From contig JACRNY010000002.1 in assembly GCA_016214695.1 (NCBI GenBank), positions 167,108-231,107 of the forward strand: a stretch of DNA of 64,000 nucleotides, given 5' to 3'. Below the pieces are notes generated by a model. That model worked only from the letters and a program-made list of their open reading frames with translations. It had not been told where the DNA came from and ran no database searches. Source of the stretch: Nitrosomonadales bacterium (GTDB lineage: Bacteria; Pseudomonadota; Gammaproteobacteria; Burkholderiales; Gallionellaceae). Position numbers and translations under genes: made by a program. Positions 1 through 7,991 of the stretch are shown here, in pieces; within the stretch, counting starts at the first letter, position 1; each line of letters opens with the position of its first letter.

Positions 1-276
1 AAGCTCGCAGAAGATATCGGCGAGGAAGTGACGCTCCCGGCTGCAGGTGCGTTCCGCGGCTTCACTCTCGCCTACAACGCACGCAGCAAGGAAGAGATCA
101 TGGGCATCTTCGTGCGTGCGGCCGATGCCGGCGCGCACATCGCCAAGGCGCCGCAAGACACCTTCTGGGGCGGCTTCAGCGGTTACTTCACCGACCCGGA
201 CGGACATTACTGGGAAGTGGCGTGGGGGCCGATGTTCGTTTTCAGCGAGCAAGGCGACCTGCGCTTCAAGGCGTGA
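1..276 (+). CDS. VOC-family (glyoxalase-like) protein, C-terminal part
   Basis: The reading frame is open from the first base, so the gene starts upstream of the window; 91 codons remain. The end of the protein carries the signature of vicinal-oxygen-chelate domains: a GGFSGYFTDPDGHYWEVAW stretch, in which the final Glu is typically a metal ligand, followed by a short tail. Substrate cannot be told from this fragment. The stop overlaps the GTG start of the next gene (gtga), suggesting translational coupling with the fructosamine-kinase-like gene. The VOC family is clear; the reaction is unknown. Confidence 0.75.
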   Translation, partial: KLAEDIGEEVTLPAAGAFRGFTLAYNARSKEEIMGIFVRAADAGAHIAKAPQDTFWGGFSGYFTDPDGHYWEVAWGPMFVFSEQGDLRFKA

Positions 277-1160
277 ACCAGCAACTGCTCTCCCAACTCT
301 CTGCAGCGATCGGCACAGCTACGCAACAGCCGTGCGAACTGCAGCGTGCGACAGCGGTCGGCGGTGGCGACATCAATGAAAGCTACCGTCTCGAAGCTGC
401 GGGCGGGGCAAGTTATTTCCTCAAGCTCAACGATGAGCGGCATCATGCGATGTTCGTCGCCGAAGCCGCCGGTCTGGCCGCCCTCGCCGCGACAGACACC
501 CTGCGCGTGCCGCACCCCATCGCGCATGGCGTCGCCGCAGGCCGCAGTTACCTGGTGCTGGAGCACCTGCATTTGAGTTCGCGCGGCGATGCCCGACTAC
601 TTGGCGAACGACTCGCCGCCTTGCACCGCAACACGAGCGCTCGCTTCGGCTTCGAACACGACAATTTCATCGGCACCACGCCGCAGCCGAACGGCTGGAA
701 AGAGGACTGGATAGACTTCTGGCGCGAGCAGCGACTGGGTTTCCAGCTGCGCCTTGCCGAAGAGAACGGTTTCGGCGGGAAACTGCAAAACTCGGGAGCG
801 CGTTTGCTGGATGCACTCCCCGCATTCTTCGAAGGCTACACACCGCAGCCTTCGCTGCTGCACGGCGACCTGTGGGGCGGCAACCATGCCTACCTCGCCG
901 ACGGCACGCCGGCCATCTTCGATCCCGCCACCTATTACGGCGACCGCGAATGCGACCTGGCCATGACGGAACTGTTCGGCGGCTACCCTGCCGACTTCTA
1001 TGCCGGCTATCGCACAGCGTGGCCGCTGCATTCTGGCTATGCGGATCGGCGCGACCTGTACAACCTCTACCACGTCTTCAACCACGCCAATCTTTTCGGC
1101 GGGGGATATGCGAGACAGGCCGAGCAAACCATGCTCAGACTGCTTGCCGGCAAGCGCTGA
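273..1160 (+). CDS. Fructosamine kinase family protein
   Basis: A 295-residue protein of the fructosamine-3-kinase/ketosamine-kinase family (about 290 residues), which phosphorylates sugar-amine adducts and helps repair glycated proteins. Visible marks are an N-terminal GGGDINESYRL segment (nucleotide loop), FLKLN with the conserved Lys, and the phosphotransferase catalytic region LLHGDLWGGNHAY followed by FDPATYYGDRECDLAM (metal-binding Asp). GTG at 273 was chosen because it overlaps the upstream stop and gives the family length; an ATG at 222 would add 17 residues read out of frame over the upstream gene. Physiological substrate unknown. Confidence 0.85.
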   Translation: MNQQLLSQLSAAIGTATQQPCELQRATAVGGGDINESYRLEAAGGASYFLKLNDERHHAMFVAEAAGLAALAATDTLRVPHPIAHGVAAGRSYLVLEHLHLSSRGDARLLGERLAALHRNTSARFGFEHDNFIGTTPQPNGWKEDWIDFWREQRLGFQLRLAEENGFGGKLQNSGARLLDALPAFFEGYTPQPSLLHGDLWGGNHAYLADGTPAIFDPATYYGDRECDLAMTELFGGYPADFYAGYRTAWPLHSGYADRRDLYNLYHVFNHANLFGGGYARQAEQTMLRLLAGKR

Positions 1161-1162
1161 AC

Positions 1163-1196
1163 AAAAAAATGCCCCCGAGCCGGTCGGCTCAGGGGC
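1163..1196 (-). terminator. Intrinsic terminator of the small RNA
   Basis: An 11-bp stem (1171-1181 with 1186-1196) with a GACC loop on the minus transcript, one G-U pair, followed directly by seven U (1163-1169). On the plus strand the same hairpin has a C-A mismatch and no T tract, so it is a poorer terminator for the fructosamine-kinase gene that ends at 1160. Confidence 0.85.
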
Positions 1197-1267
1197 AAGT
1201 GTCTTAACAAAGGGGGAGTTAAGACAGCACGCTCAGGGAGGAGAAACGTGCAGCGGCTTTCGCCACT
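1163..1267 (-). ncRNA. Candidate trans-acting small RNA with two C-rich loops
   Basis: Reading the minus strand from about 1267, four stem-loops follow in order: 1252-1267 (6-bp stem, GAAA loop), 1227-1251 (5-bp stem, loop containing CUCCUCCC), 1201-1225 (perfect 8-bp stem, loop UCCCCCUUU) and 1171-1196 (11-bp stem, GACC loop) followed by seven U. Stems 1 and 4 each contain one pair that is G-U on the minus transcript but C-A on the plus transcript, which supports minus orientation. A good promoter lies just upstream. The C-rich loops could pair with Shine-Dalgarno sites, as in NmsR-like and cuckoo sRNAs of other proteobacteria. Family membership is not established; size is about 105 nt. Confidence 0.8.
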
Positions 1268-1274
1268 GACGATA

Positions 1275-1303
1275 AGAATATTATTAAACGCTTATATTGT
1301 CAA
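1275..1303 (-). promoter_or_regulatory. Sigma70-type promoter for the small RNA
   Basis: On the minus strand there is a consensus -35 TTGACA (1298-1303), a 17-bp spacer and a -10 TATTCT (1275-1280), one mismatch from TATAAT. Transcription would start near 1267-1268, at the foot of the first stem-loop. Confidence 0.8.
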
Positions 1304-1486
1304 CCCCCCGGCTGTCGCACAGCCCCGGCCGGTACCGATCCATGTAATTTCATTTGCTATTCCCCCCGATACAGTCCATAGTGCGGTCCGCGATTCTCAA
1401 GTTCTGTTGTTGCTGTCTGGTCAGTCTCCGTATTCTGCGGTAATTCCTCCCTTCATCTTCTTGCCGTCTTGAAATATCGCCCTAGT

Positions 1487-1503
1487 GTGGGGCTTCGTCC
1501 CAC
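1487..1503 (+). promoter_or_regulatory. Leader hairpin upstream of the cold-shock gene
   Basis: A 5-bp stem GTGGG/CCCAC with a 7-nt loop sits about 10 nt before the ribosome-binding site (ataaggaga, 1514-1522) of the cold-shock gene. Cold-shock mRNAs often have structured leaders. The stretch 1304-1528 contains no gene; no convincing promoter was identified in it. Confidence 0.3.
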
Positions 1504-1528
1504 TTGTTTGTTTATAAGGAGATTCATC

Positions 1529-1735
1529 ATGGCAACAGGTACAGTTAAGTGGTTCAACGATTCCAAGGGCTTCGGCTTCATCACCCCGTCCAACGGCGGC
1601 GATGACCTCTTCGCTCACTTTTCCGCGATCCAGAGTTCGGGTTTCAAGACCCTGACCGAAGGTCAGCAAGTCAGTTTCGACATCGTTGCCGGCCCCAAGG
1701 GTCAGCAAGCATCGAACATCCGCGCAGCGGACTAA
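1529..1735 (+). CDS. Cold-shock protein (CspA family)
   Basis: A 68-residue single cold-shock domain: [10 protein letters not shown] start, RNP-1 motif KGFGFI near residue 15 and RNP-2-like LFAHFS near residue 28. These aromatic motifs bind single-stranded RNA or DNA and let the protein act as an RNA chaperone. The ATG at 1529 is preceded by ataaggaga at good spacing and gives the usual family length. A terminator follows before infA. The number of paralogues in the genome is unknown, so no letter is assigned. Confidence 0.95.
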   Translation: MATGTVKWFNDSKGFGFITPSNGGDDLFAHFSAIQSSGFKTLTEGQQVSFDIVAGPKGQQASNIRAAD

Positions 1736-1782
1736 ACGGACAGGCAGGCATGGCCTTGCGCCATGCCGTCAGCCCTTCCTTG

Positions 1783-1808
1783 AAAGCCTGGCATGTGCCG
1801 GGCTTTTT
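1783..1808 (+). terminator. Intrinsic terminator after the cold-shock gene
   Basis: The stem AAAGCC/GGCTTT with an inner GGC/GCC pairing ends in a run of five T (1804-1808). It lies between the cold-shock gene and infA, separating the two transcripts. A second small inverted repeat (ggcatgg/ccatgcc) lies just before it at about 1748-1767. Confidence 0.7.
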
Positions 1809-1838
1809 CATTTCCATACTCCTTTGAGAGAGTAAATC

Positions 1839-2099
1839 ATGGCCAAAGAAGAACTGCTTGAGATGGACGGCGTCGTGGATGAAGTGTTGCCGGACTCGCG
1901 CTACCGCGTGACGCTGGAAAACGGCCACAAGCTGATCGCGTACAGCGCGGGCAAGATGAAGAAGAACCACATCCGCATCATCGCTGGCGACAAGGTGTCG
2001 CTGGAGCTGTCGCCCTACGACCTCACCAAGGGACGCATCACGTTCCGCCACATCGAGACGCGCGGCCCCTACGTACCGCAACAGAAACGCCGCTACTGA
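1839..2099 (+). CDS. infA: Translation initiation factor IF-1
   Basis: An 86-residue protein made of one S1-type OB fold. IF-1 binds the 30S A site and assists IF-2 and IF-3 in initiation. [18 protein letters not shown] at the start and the [11 protein letters not shown] segment near residues 62-72 are diagnostic. It is about 14 residues longer than the common 72-residue IF-1, ending in a basic tail ([14 protein letters not shown]). It lies beside a cold-shock gene rather than in a ribosomal-protein operon, as does the longer IF-1 paralogue of many betaproteobacteria; that comparison is from general knowledge. A consensus-like site gagag lies upstream. Confidence 0.95.
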   Translation: MAKEELLEMDGVVDEVLPDSRYRVTLENGHKLIAYSAGKMKKNHIRIIAGDKVSLELSPYDLTKGRITFRHIETRGPYVPQQKRRY

Positions 2100-2255
2100 G
2101 TTGGGAACCGGCGATACCACGACAATAAGATGAAGCGGCATTACTTCGCCGTTGCGGGCACGCGGGTATTACCGCAGATAACTTATCAAACGTGAATCCC
2201 GCGTGAGTTTTGTAGCGCGGGGCCTGCCAGCACACCGGGAAAGTGTGGGGCAAAC

Positions 2256-2654
2256 TCACCCGACCTGGATAATCTGATTCAACCTTTCACATACCTGCAC
2301 GAACAGCGCATCCGGCAGTCTGGCCAGCGGGTGCGCCTTGGCCTTGCGCAAGCGCCAGTCGAATGATTTGGGCTGGTGGCACAGCACATAACTGGTTTGC
2401 CCGTTCTTGCGACCGGATGTCTTGCCCACAGCGATGGCGAACGGGTTGTCGGCGTTGTATTCCGCAGTGGTCATCGGCAAACCGATCACCAGCGAGGTCT
2501 TTTCGTTGAAAATGCGCGGCGAGAGGACGAGAAAAGGATGGACATCGCGCATCTCCCGCCCAACCTGCGGATTACAGTCTATCCAGATGATGTCCTGCCG
2601 GTCCGGCGCCCATGGTTTGCGTTTGCCACCCGCCGTTTTTGTTGCGGCTACCAA
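2256..2654 (-). CDS. MazF/PemK-type toxin (mRNA interferase)
   Basis: A 132-residue protein with the PemK/MazF fold: RQDIIWIDCNPQVGREMRD (opening strand and the conserved G-x-E), HPFLVLSPR, IGLPMTT and the C-terminal RLPDALFVQVCERLNQII helix. Family members are ribosome-independent endoribonucleases that cut mRNA at short sequences and arrest growth. The gene overlaps the upstream AbrB-like antitoxin by 7 nt, the usual antitoxin-first operon. Cleavage specificity cannot be read from the sequence. Confidence 0.88.
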   Translation of the reverse strand: MVAATKTAGGKRKPWAPDRQDIIWIDCNPQVGREMRDVHPFLVLSPRIFNEKTSLVIGLPMTTAEYNADNPFAIAVGKTSGRKNGQTSYVLCHQPKSFDWRLRKAKAHPLARLPDALFVQVCERLNQIIQVG

Positions 2655-2902
2655 CGCTCGGCCCCGAGCGATTCTGTCGTCGTCATCTGCTCACCGCCAT
2701 GGCGCTTGGGATCGTAAGCTGCCAAGCGCTGTTCCAGCGTCAACGGCACATCCTGCAAGGGGGAGATGATGACGTAATCGCCTTCGACGCTGATGCGAAC
2801 GCGCTGGTCGACATGGAGATGCGCCTTGCGCGCCACACCTGCCGGCAGGCGAACGCCGAGGCTGTTGCCCCAGCGTTTGATATCGAGAACGGCTTCAGAC
2901 AT
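2648..2902 (-). CDS. MazE/AbrB-type antitoxin
   Basis: An 84-residue protein with an N-terminal swapped-hairpin AbrB/SpoVT DNA-binding domain (VLDIKRWGNSLGVRLPAGVA, with the conserved WGNSLGVR loop) and a less ordered C-terminal tail that would bind the toxin. It is first in the operon, preceded by an AAGGAG ribosome-binding site (2909-2914) and by a perfect inverted repeat likely to be its own operator. It should neutralise the PemK/MazF-like protein encoded immediately downstream. Confidence 0.88.
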   Translation of the reverse strand: MSEAVLDIKRWGNSLGVRLPAGVARKAHLHVDQRVRISVEGDYVIISPLQDVPLTLEQRLAAYDPKRHGGEQMTTTESLGAERW

Positions 2903-2916
2903 GGCTTGCTCCTTGA

Positions 2917-2940
2917 ATGTATAAACGCGAGTCTATACAT
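2917..2940. promoter_or_regulatory. Inverted-repeat operator of the toxin-antitoxin operon
   Basis: ATGTATA (2917-2923) and its exact reverse complement TATACAT (2934-2940) are separated by 10 bp, 15 bp before the antitoxin start. One-turn palindromes here are typical autoregulatory sites for AbrB-type antitoxin/toxin complexes. Confidence 0.6.
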
Positions 2941-2965
2941 AGGAAGGCGGCCGGTCAATGCGGTC

Positions 2966-3787
2966 TCACCAGTGCTTCGCCACCGGGTTGGCGCAGGCGA
3001 CCTGGAACAGCTGGCGGTCTTCCAGCCGGATGGCCGTCATCGGTCCGCCCCACAGGCAGCCGGTGTCGAGCGCGATGATGTTCTTCTTGTGCACCAGCCC
3101 CAGCGCCGACCAGTGCCCGAAGATGACACTGGCATCGCGGCTCTTGCGCTTGGGCACATCGAACCAGGGCAGATAGCCTTCCGGGATGTTCTCCACTTCA
3201 CCTTTGAACTTGAACTCCATCTCGCCCTGCGGCGTACAGATACGCAAACGCGTGAAAGCGTTGACGATGACGCGCAGGCGCTTGTAACCGCCAAGGTCGT
3301 CGCCCCACGCCTGCGGATTGTTGCCGTACATATGCGCGATGAAATCCATATGGGCATCGCCGCGCAGAACCTCCTCCACCTCATGCGCCAGCTCGACCGC
3401 CTGTTGCGCGCTCCATCCCGGCAACACCCCCGCATGCACCAGCAGGTAGCCGTTCTCGAAATGGGCCAGCTTCTGCCGGCGCAGCCACTGCAGCAGTTCC
3501 TTGCGGTCGGGGGCGGCGAGGATACTGTCGAGGGTATCGCTGCGGTGCAGCTGGCCGATGCCCGCATCCACCGCGACCAGATGCAGGTCGTGATTGCCGA
3601 GCACGGTGATGGCGCGATCGCCCAGCGACTTGACCAGGCGCAGCACTTCCAGTGAACCGGGGCCGCGGTTGACCAGGTCGCCGACGAACCAGAGCTTGTC
3701 CTGCGCCGGGTCGAAGCGTATCTGCTCCAGCAGTTGCAAGAGTTCGTCGTAACAACCCTGAATGTCACCTATCGCGTAAGTCGCCAT
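2966..3787 (-). CDS. apaH: Symmetrical diadenosine tetraphosphatase
   Basis: A 273-residue metallophosphatase that splits Ap4A into two ADP; it can also remove Np4 caps from RNA. Motifs: GDIQGCYDE at the start, [26 protein letters not shown] and VHAGVLPGW, which supply the metal-binding Asp, His and Asn residues. The C-terminal [20 protein letters not shown] segments are also typical of ApaH. ATG at 3787 gives the family length; the frame is open for 37 codons further upstream without family similarity. It is divergent from the wecE-like gene. Confidence 0.95.
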   Translation of the reverse strand: MATYAIGDIQGCYDELLQLLEQIRFDPAQDKLWFVGDLVNRGPGSLEVLRLVKSLGDRAITVLGNHDLHLVAVDAGIGQLHRSDTLDSILAAPDRKELLQWLRRQKLAHFENGYLLVHAGVLPGWSAQQAVELAHEVEEVLRGDAHMDFIAHMYGNNPQAWGDDLGGYKRLRVIVNAFTRLRICTPQGEMEFKFKGEVENIPEGYLPWFDVPKRKSRDASVIFGHWSALGLVHKKNIIALDTGCLWGGPMTAIRLEDRQLFQVACANPVAKHW

Positions 3788-3863
3788 GCCCTGTTCCCGT
3801 TTGATGCCTGTACAATACGTCCCGCACGCAGGCTCAACACTACCAGAATTCTTTTGAATCTTT

Positions 3864-4991
3864 ATGAAACCGATCCCGTTCAACAAACCTTTTGTCATTG
3901 GCCGTGAATTGTCTTTAATCGCCGATGCCGTCTCGCGCGGCCATCTCTCCGGCGACGGCCACTACACCAAGCTGTGCAACCGCTGGTTCGAAGAGAAGCT
4001 GGATTGCCGCAAGGCACTGCTCACCCATTCCTGCACCGCCGCCCTTGAGATGTCCGCGATCCTGTGCGACTTGCAACCCGGCGACGAAGTCATCCTGCCG
4101 TCCTACACCTTCGTCTCCACGGCCAATGCCTTCGCGTTGCGCGGTGCGGTAGCCGTGTTCGTGGATATCCGTCCGGACACGCTGAACATCGACGAGAAGC
4201 TGATCGAGGCCGCCATCACCCCCAGAACCCGCGCCATCGTCCCGGTGCATTATGCGGGCGTACCGTGCGAGATGGACGCCATCATGGACATCGCCCAGCG
4301 CCACAAACTGCTGGTGGTTGAAGACGCCGCGCAGGCACTGCTCTCCACTTACAAGGGCAAGGCGCTCGGCACCATTGGCCATTTCGGCTGCCTGAGCTTC
4401 CACGAGACCAAGAACATCATCAGCGGCGAAGGTGGCGCGCTGCTGATCAACGACGAACGCTTCTTCGAGCGCGCCGAGATCATCCGCGAGAAGGGCACCA
4501 ACCGCAGCCAGTTCTTCCGCGGCGAAGTGGACAAGTACACTTGGGTGGACATCGGCTCCTCCTACCTGCCGAGCGAGCTGGTCAGCGCCTTCCTCTATGC
4601 ACAACTGGAGCGTGCCAACGAGATCACCGCGCAACGCTGCCGCATCTGTTCCGCCTATGCCGAGCAGCTGGCGCCACTGGAGCAGGCCGGCAAAGTACGC
4701 CTGCCGCGCTTCGATGCCGACAGCAACGGCCACATGTACTACATACTGCTCGACAGCCTCGCCACGCGCACAGCGCTGATCGCGCACCTCAAGGCGCAGG
4801 GCATCAACCCGGTGTTCCACTACGTGCCTTTGCATTCCTCGCCCGCCGGCCGCAAGTACGGCCGCGTGAGCGGCAGCATGCGGGTCACCGACGATCTGAA
4901 CGAACGCCTGTTGCGCCTGCCGCTGCATTACGAGATGGACGATGCGGATGTCTCCCGCATCAGCGCGGCGATCCGGGATTTCTTCGCCTGA
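3864..4991 (+). CDS. wecE: dTDP-4-amino-4,6-dideoxygalactose transaminase-like protein
   Basis: A 375-residue PLP-dependent sugar aminotransferase of the DegT/DnrJ/EryC1 fold. The segment [16 protein letters not shown] near residues 179-194 holds the Schiff-base Lys and matches the RffA/WecE subgroup well. WecE converts dTDP-4-keto-6-deoxyglucose into dTDP-Fuc4N; its substrate would come from RfbA/RfbB encoded at 61445-63836. A WecD-like acetyltransferase lies nearby on the other strand, so dTDP-Fuc4NAc is the inferred product. The GT39-like gene follows 4 nt downstream. Confidence 0.85.
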   Translation: MKPIPFNKPFVIGRELSLIADAVSRGHLSGDGHYTKLCNRWFEEKLDCRKALLTHSCTAALEMSAILCDLQPGDEVILPSYTFVSTANAFALRGAVAVFVDIRPDTLNIDEKLIEAAITPRTRAIVPVHYAGVPCEMDAIMDIAQRHKLLVVEDAAQALLSTYKGKALGTIGHFGCLSFHETKNIISGEGGALLINDERFFERAEIIREKGTNRSQFFRGEVDKYTWVDIGSSYLPSELVSAFLYAQLERANEITAQRCRICSAYAEQLAPLEQAGKVRLPRFDADSNGHMYYILLDSLATRTALIAHLKAQGINPVFHYVPLHSSPAGRKYGRVSGSMRVTDDLNERLLRLPLHYEMDDADVSRISAAIRDFFA

Positions 4992-4995
4992 ACAT

Positions 4996-6393
4996 ATGTT
5001 CTATCCGCAGACCAAGCCCTGGTGGATACTCTTCCTCGTCGCCGCGGCGAGCTTCATCCCCACCATCGGCTTCTACTATGTCGGCGAGGAAGCGATCTTT
5101 CCCATTGTGTCGCAGGAGATGTGGGAACAGGGCACCTTGCTGAAGCAATACCTGTACGGCAACGACCAGATGCACAACCCGCTGTTCAACTGGCTGATCA
5201 TGCCGTTCGCGGCGCTGGCCGGCTGGGAGCACGTGCTTGCCGTCGCGCGCATCCTCACCATCTCTTTCACGCTGGCGACCGCGCTGACCCTGGCCTGGCT
5301 GGTGCAGCGGCTGTACCGCGATAGCAGCTTCGCCGCTTTCGCCGCTGTCGGTTATCTGTGCATGGCCGACCTGCTGCTGTATCACGGCTGGCTGAGCTAC
5401 GTCGATCCGCTGTTCGCACTGTTCATCTTCGCCGCTATCGCCACCCTGTGGGTGGGTGCACACGAGAAGCGCCTCTCGCTGGTCGTGCTGTCGGGCGTGC
5501 TCATCACCTGCGCCTTCCTGAGCAAGGCGCTCACGGCTTATATCTTCTACGGCGGTGCGCTGTTCGTGCTGCTGTTCGAATCCGGTCAGCGCCGCTTCCT
5601 GTTGAACTGGCGTACATTGCCGGTGCTGGCGGTCACTTTCGGCGGCATGTTCATCTGGTATGCGTCAATCCCCGGCGGCGCGGCGCAACAGCAGCGCATG
5701 TTCGCCGAGCTCACGCACAAAATGGACAGCCCCGGTCTTGCCGAGTATGCGACCCGGCTGGTTTCGTTCCCGCTGGAAGTGCTGCTCTGGCTGGCGCCAC
5801 TGACCCTGCTGGCGCTCTATCTGTGGTTACGCAAGCGCTACCGCAAGGAAACCGAACCGCTGCAACGCATGCTGTTCCTCACTGCCTGCGCCATCGCCCT
5901 GCTGAATTTCCTGCCCTACTGGATCTCGCCGCGTGGCGGCATGCGTTACCTGATGCCGCTCTACCCGCTGTTTGCGCTGGTCGCCGCGCGCATCGTGTGG
6001 CAGTCGGGCGACGCGGCGCTCGCGCTGGCGCGCAAGTGGATCGTCGGGATGCTGGTATTGAAGTTCGCGGTAGCGCTGGTGCTGTTCCCCTACTACCAGA
6101 GTCATTTCCGCGGCCAGAACTACGATGAGACCGCCGCCGATATCCTGACACTGACACAGGGGACTCCACTGTATTCCATGGATGTGAGTTCAGCCGGATT
6201 GAGCGTAACCGCTTACCTCAACCAGCGCCGCTTGCCAGCCACGGCCCTGCAATGGCCGCCAGCGAATTGGTCATCGGGATTCGTGGTCGCGCGCAGTGCG
6301 GATGAGGCGGTGGGGAGCGTATACAAGAGATACCAGCTGGGCGGGGACGAACTCTACCTGCTTTGCCGCGGCGCGGCCTGCACCAGGCAGTGA
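4996..6393 (+). CDS. GT39/ArnT-like membrane glycosyltransferase
   Basis: A 465-residue polytopic membrane protein with roughly 11-12 hydrophobic helices. The first periplasmic loop carries an acidic segment (YYVGEEAIFPIVSQEM, then YLYGNDQMHNPLFNW) like the acidic catalytic loop of polyprenyl-phosphate-dependent GT39/PMT enzymes (for example ArnT). Such proteins transfer a sugar from an undecaprenyl-phosphate donor on the periplasmic side. ATG at 4996 was chosen because it follows the wecE stop by 4 nt. Its last 40 nt overlap the convergent acetyltransferase gene. Donor and acceptor unknown. Confidence 0.78.
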   Translation: MFYPQTKPWWILFLVAAASFIPTIGFYYVGEEAIFPIVSQEMWEQGTLLKQYLYGNDQMHNPLFNWLIMPFAALAGWEHVLAVARILTISFTLATALTLAWLVQRLYRDSSFAAFAAVGYLCMADLLLYHGWLSYVDPLFALFIFAAIATLWVGAHEKRLSLVVLSGVLITCAFLSKALTAYIFYGGALFVLLFESGQRRFLLNWRTLPVLAVTFGGMFIWYASIPGGAAQQQRMFAELTHKMDSPGLAEYATRLVSFPLEVLLWLAPLTLLALYLWLRKRYRKETEPLQRMLFLTACAIALLNFLPYWISPRGGMRYLMPLYPLFALVAARIVWQSGDAALALARKWIVGMLVLKFAVALVLFPYYQSHFRGQNYDETAADILTLTQGTPLYSMDVSSAGLSVTAYLNQRRLPATALQWPPANWSSGFVVARSADEAVGSVYKRYQLGGDELYLLCRGAACTRQ

Positions 6394-7040
6394 TAGACAT
6401 CGAGCGGATGCCGGAACGAAAAACCGAGTGATGCATACAGGTTGAGCACGGCCAGGTTGGCGGCCGAGATCGAGCTCTGCACTTCGGTATGTCCCTCCGC
6501 CAGCAATTCACCGCTCACCGCACTCCACCAGTATTTCGCCCTGCCCTTGCCGCGTTGCGTCGCAGCGACCGCATGCAACACCAGATTGTTTTCGGCATGA
6601 GCAATGAAACCGGCCAGCTCCCCGTTCCAATACAAGCCGTATACCGCTCCTTTGTCGTAGAGTTGGCGCAGCCAGTTGTCGTAGCGCAGATCGGCGCGCG
6701 ACTGGTCCAGATTGAAGTCGCGATGGAAGCGCCCGTGTGCGAAAGCACCGTGACAGATCGCCAGCAGACCTTCCCAGTCCGCCTGTTTGGAAACCGTGGC
6801 TTCCGGGTGCTGGACCTGCTTCAGTTTCCCCGCCGCACAATGCGGTTCGAGCAGGGTGTCGCAATAATAGAAACCGTATTTGTGCAGCAATTGCTTGTCG
6901 GCCAGCGGATCGACCTTGATGGTGTAGTGGCCCGGCGTCTGCGCGGCCTCGTGCAGGGCGGCTTCGCTGTATTCGACGACCTCGGCAGTATGCACGCCGA
7001 AGGCCGCCTCGTCCCACGGTGTGGCTTTAATCCTGCTCAT
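6354..7040 (-). CDS. GNAT acetyltransferase, WecD/RffC-like
   Basis: A 228-residue protein with a C-terminal GNAT fold: strand GLYWNGELAGFIAH, the acetyl-CoA loop VAATQRGKGRAKYW, and the closing segment SAANLAVLNLYASLGFSFRHPLDVYHCLV. WecD/RffC acetylates the 4-amine of dTDP-Fuc4N, and a WecE-like aminotransferase is encoded less than 2.5 kb away, so this role fits. It is the last gene of a minus-strand group and overlaps the upstream GT2 gene by 14 nt and the convergent GT39-like gene by 40 nt. The exact substrate is inferred from context. Confidence 0.75.
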   Translation of the reverse strand: MSRIKATPWDEAAFGVHTAEVVEYSEAALHEAAQTPGHYTIKVDPLADKQLLHKYGFYYCDTLLEPHCAAGKLKQVQHPEATVSKQADWEGLLAICHGAFAHGRFHRDFNLDQSRADLRYDNWLRQLYDKGAVYGLYWNGELAGFIAHAENNLVLHAVAATQRGKGRAKYWWSAVSGELLAEGHTEVQSSISAANLAVLNLYASLGFSFRHPLDVYHCLVQAAPRQSR

Positions 7041-7971
7041 CGAACGTCACCCGCCTGACGATATAGAGCGGGCGTTTTTTGCTCTCGTCGAAAGTCTTGC
7101 CCAGATAGATACCGATGATACCGAGCAGCGCGATGATGACGCCGCCGATGAAATACAGCGAGACGATCAGGCTGCTCCAGCCCATGATGGGGATGTCGAA
7201 CAGCATGGCGCGGATCAGCGTGTAGACCCCGTAGCAGAAAGCGAAGAACGCCATCAGGAAGCCGAAGCGCACCGCCAGCCGCAGCGGCTTGTCGGAATAG
7301 GCGATGATGGTCTCGGTGGCCAGCTTCCACAGCTTGGCGAAGGTGTAGCTGGACTGCCCTTCATGGCGCTCGGCGTGCTGCACTTCGATGCCCGTGGTGG
7401 GGAAACCCAGCCACTGCACCAAGCCGCCGAAAAAACGCAACTGCTCGCGCATCTTGCGGAAGCTCGCCACCACCTTGCGCGACATGATGCGGAAATTGCC
7501 GCTCTCGCCGTCGTATTCGATGTCGGCCAGATAGCTGAACAGCTTGTAGAACAGCCAGGAAGTGAAACGCTTCAGCAGCGGGTCCTGGCGCTGGCCGCGC
7601 AGCGCCAGCACGATGTCGTAGCCTTCCTGCGCCTTGGCGTACAACCGCGGTATCTCTTCCGGGCGGTCCTGCAGGTCGCAGTCCATCACCACCACCCAGT
7701 CGCCGTTGCAGTGGTCGAGACCCGCGGTGATGCCGTAATGCTGGCCGAAGTTGCGGCTGAACTGGATACCCTTGACGCGCGCATCCTGCCGCGCCAATCG
7801 TTCGATGACCTCCCAGGAACGGTCGCCGCCGCAGTCCTCGACCAGCACGATCTCGAACTCCGGCGAGATCGGCTCAAGTGACTCCTTCAGACGGCGGTAG
7901 AGTTCGTCGAGGCAGTTCTCCGCCTTGTAGACGGGCACGACGACAGAGATGAGCGGCGGGTTTGGATTCAT
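7027..7971 (-). CDS. GT2 glycosyltransferase, DPM1/GtrB-like, with two C-terminal TM helices
   Basis: A 314-residue membrane-anchored GT2 enzyme. The N-terminal GT-A domain shows ISVVVPVYKAENCL, the acidic VLVEDCGGD, and MDCDLQDRPEEIP (DxD-type metal and donor binding); two long hydrophobic helices follow near residues 230-290. This plan is that of GtrB, ArnC and bactoprenol-phosphate glycosyltransferases, which load a sugar on undecaprenyl phosphate. The partner flippase could be the GtrA-like protein at 9032 and the user the GT39-like enzyme at 4996; this three-part system is an inference. Confidence 0.85.
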   Translation of the reverse strand: MNPNPPLISVVVPVYKAENCLDELYRRLKESLEPISPEFEIVLVEDCGGDRSWEVIERLARQDARVKGIQFSRNFGQHYGITAGLDHCNGDWVVVMDCDLQDRPEEIPRLYAKAQEGYDIVLALRGQRQDPLLKRFTSWLFYKLFSYLADIEYDGESGNFRIMSRKVVASFRKMREQLRFFGGLVQWLGFPTTGIEVQHAERHEGQSSYTFAKLWKLATETIIAYSDKPLRLAVRFGFLMAFFAFCYGVYTLIRAMLFDIPIMGWSSLIVSLYFIGGVIIALLGIIGIYLGKTFDESKKRPLYIVRRVTFDEQD

Positions 7972-7991
7972 GGTGAATATTCCAATTGCTC

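Noticed and set aside
1171..1196. Terminator of the plus-strand fructosamine-kinase gene
   Set aside because: On the plus strand the stem has a C-A mismatch and no T tract follows; pairing and the U7 run fit the minus strand instead.
2612..3655. Long plus-strand open frame of 347 codons
   Set aside because: It lies opposite apaH and the toxin-antitoxin genes and has no domain motif; it is a high-GC shadow.
3788..3863. Promoters between apaH and the wecE-like gene
   Set aside because: TACAAT-like hexamers exist, but no -35 at acceptable spacing was found on either strand.
3915..4928. Minus-strand 337-codon frame opposite wecE
   Set aside because: Low-complexity translation with no motif; wecE on the other strand is clearly real.
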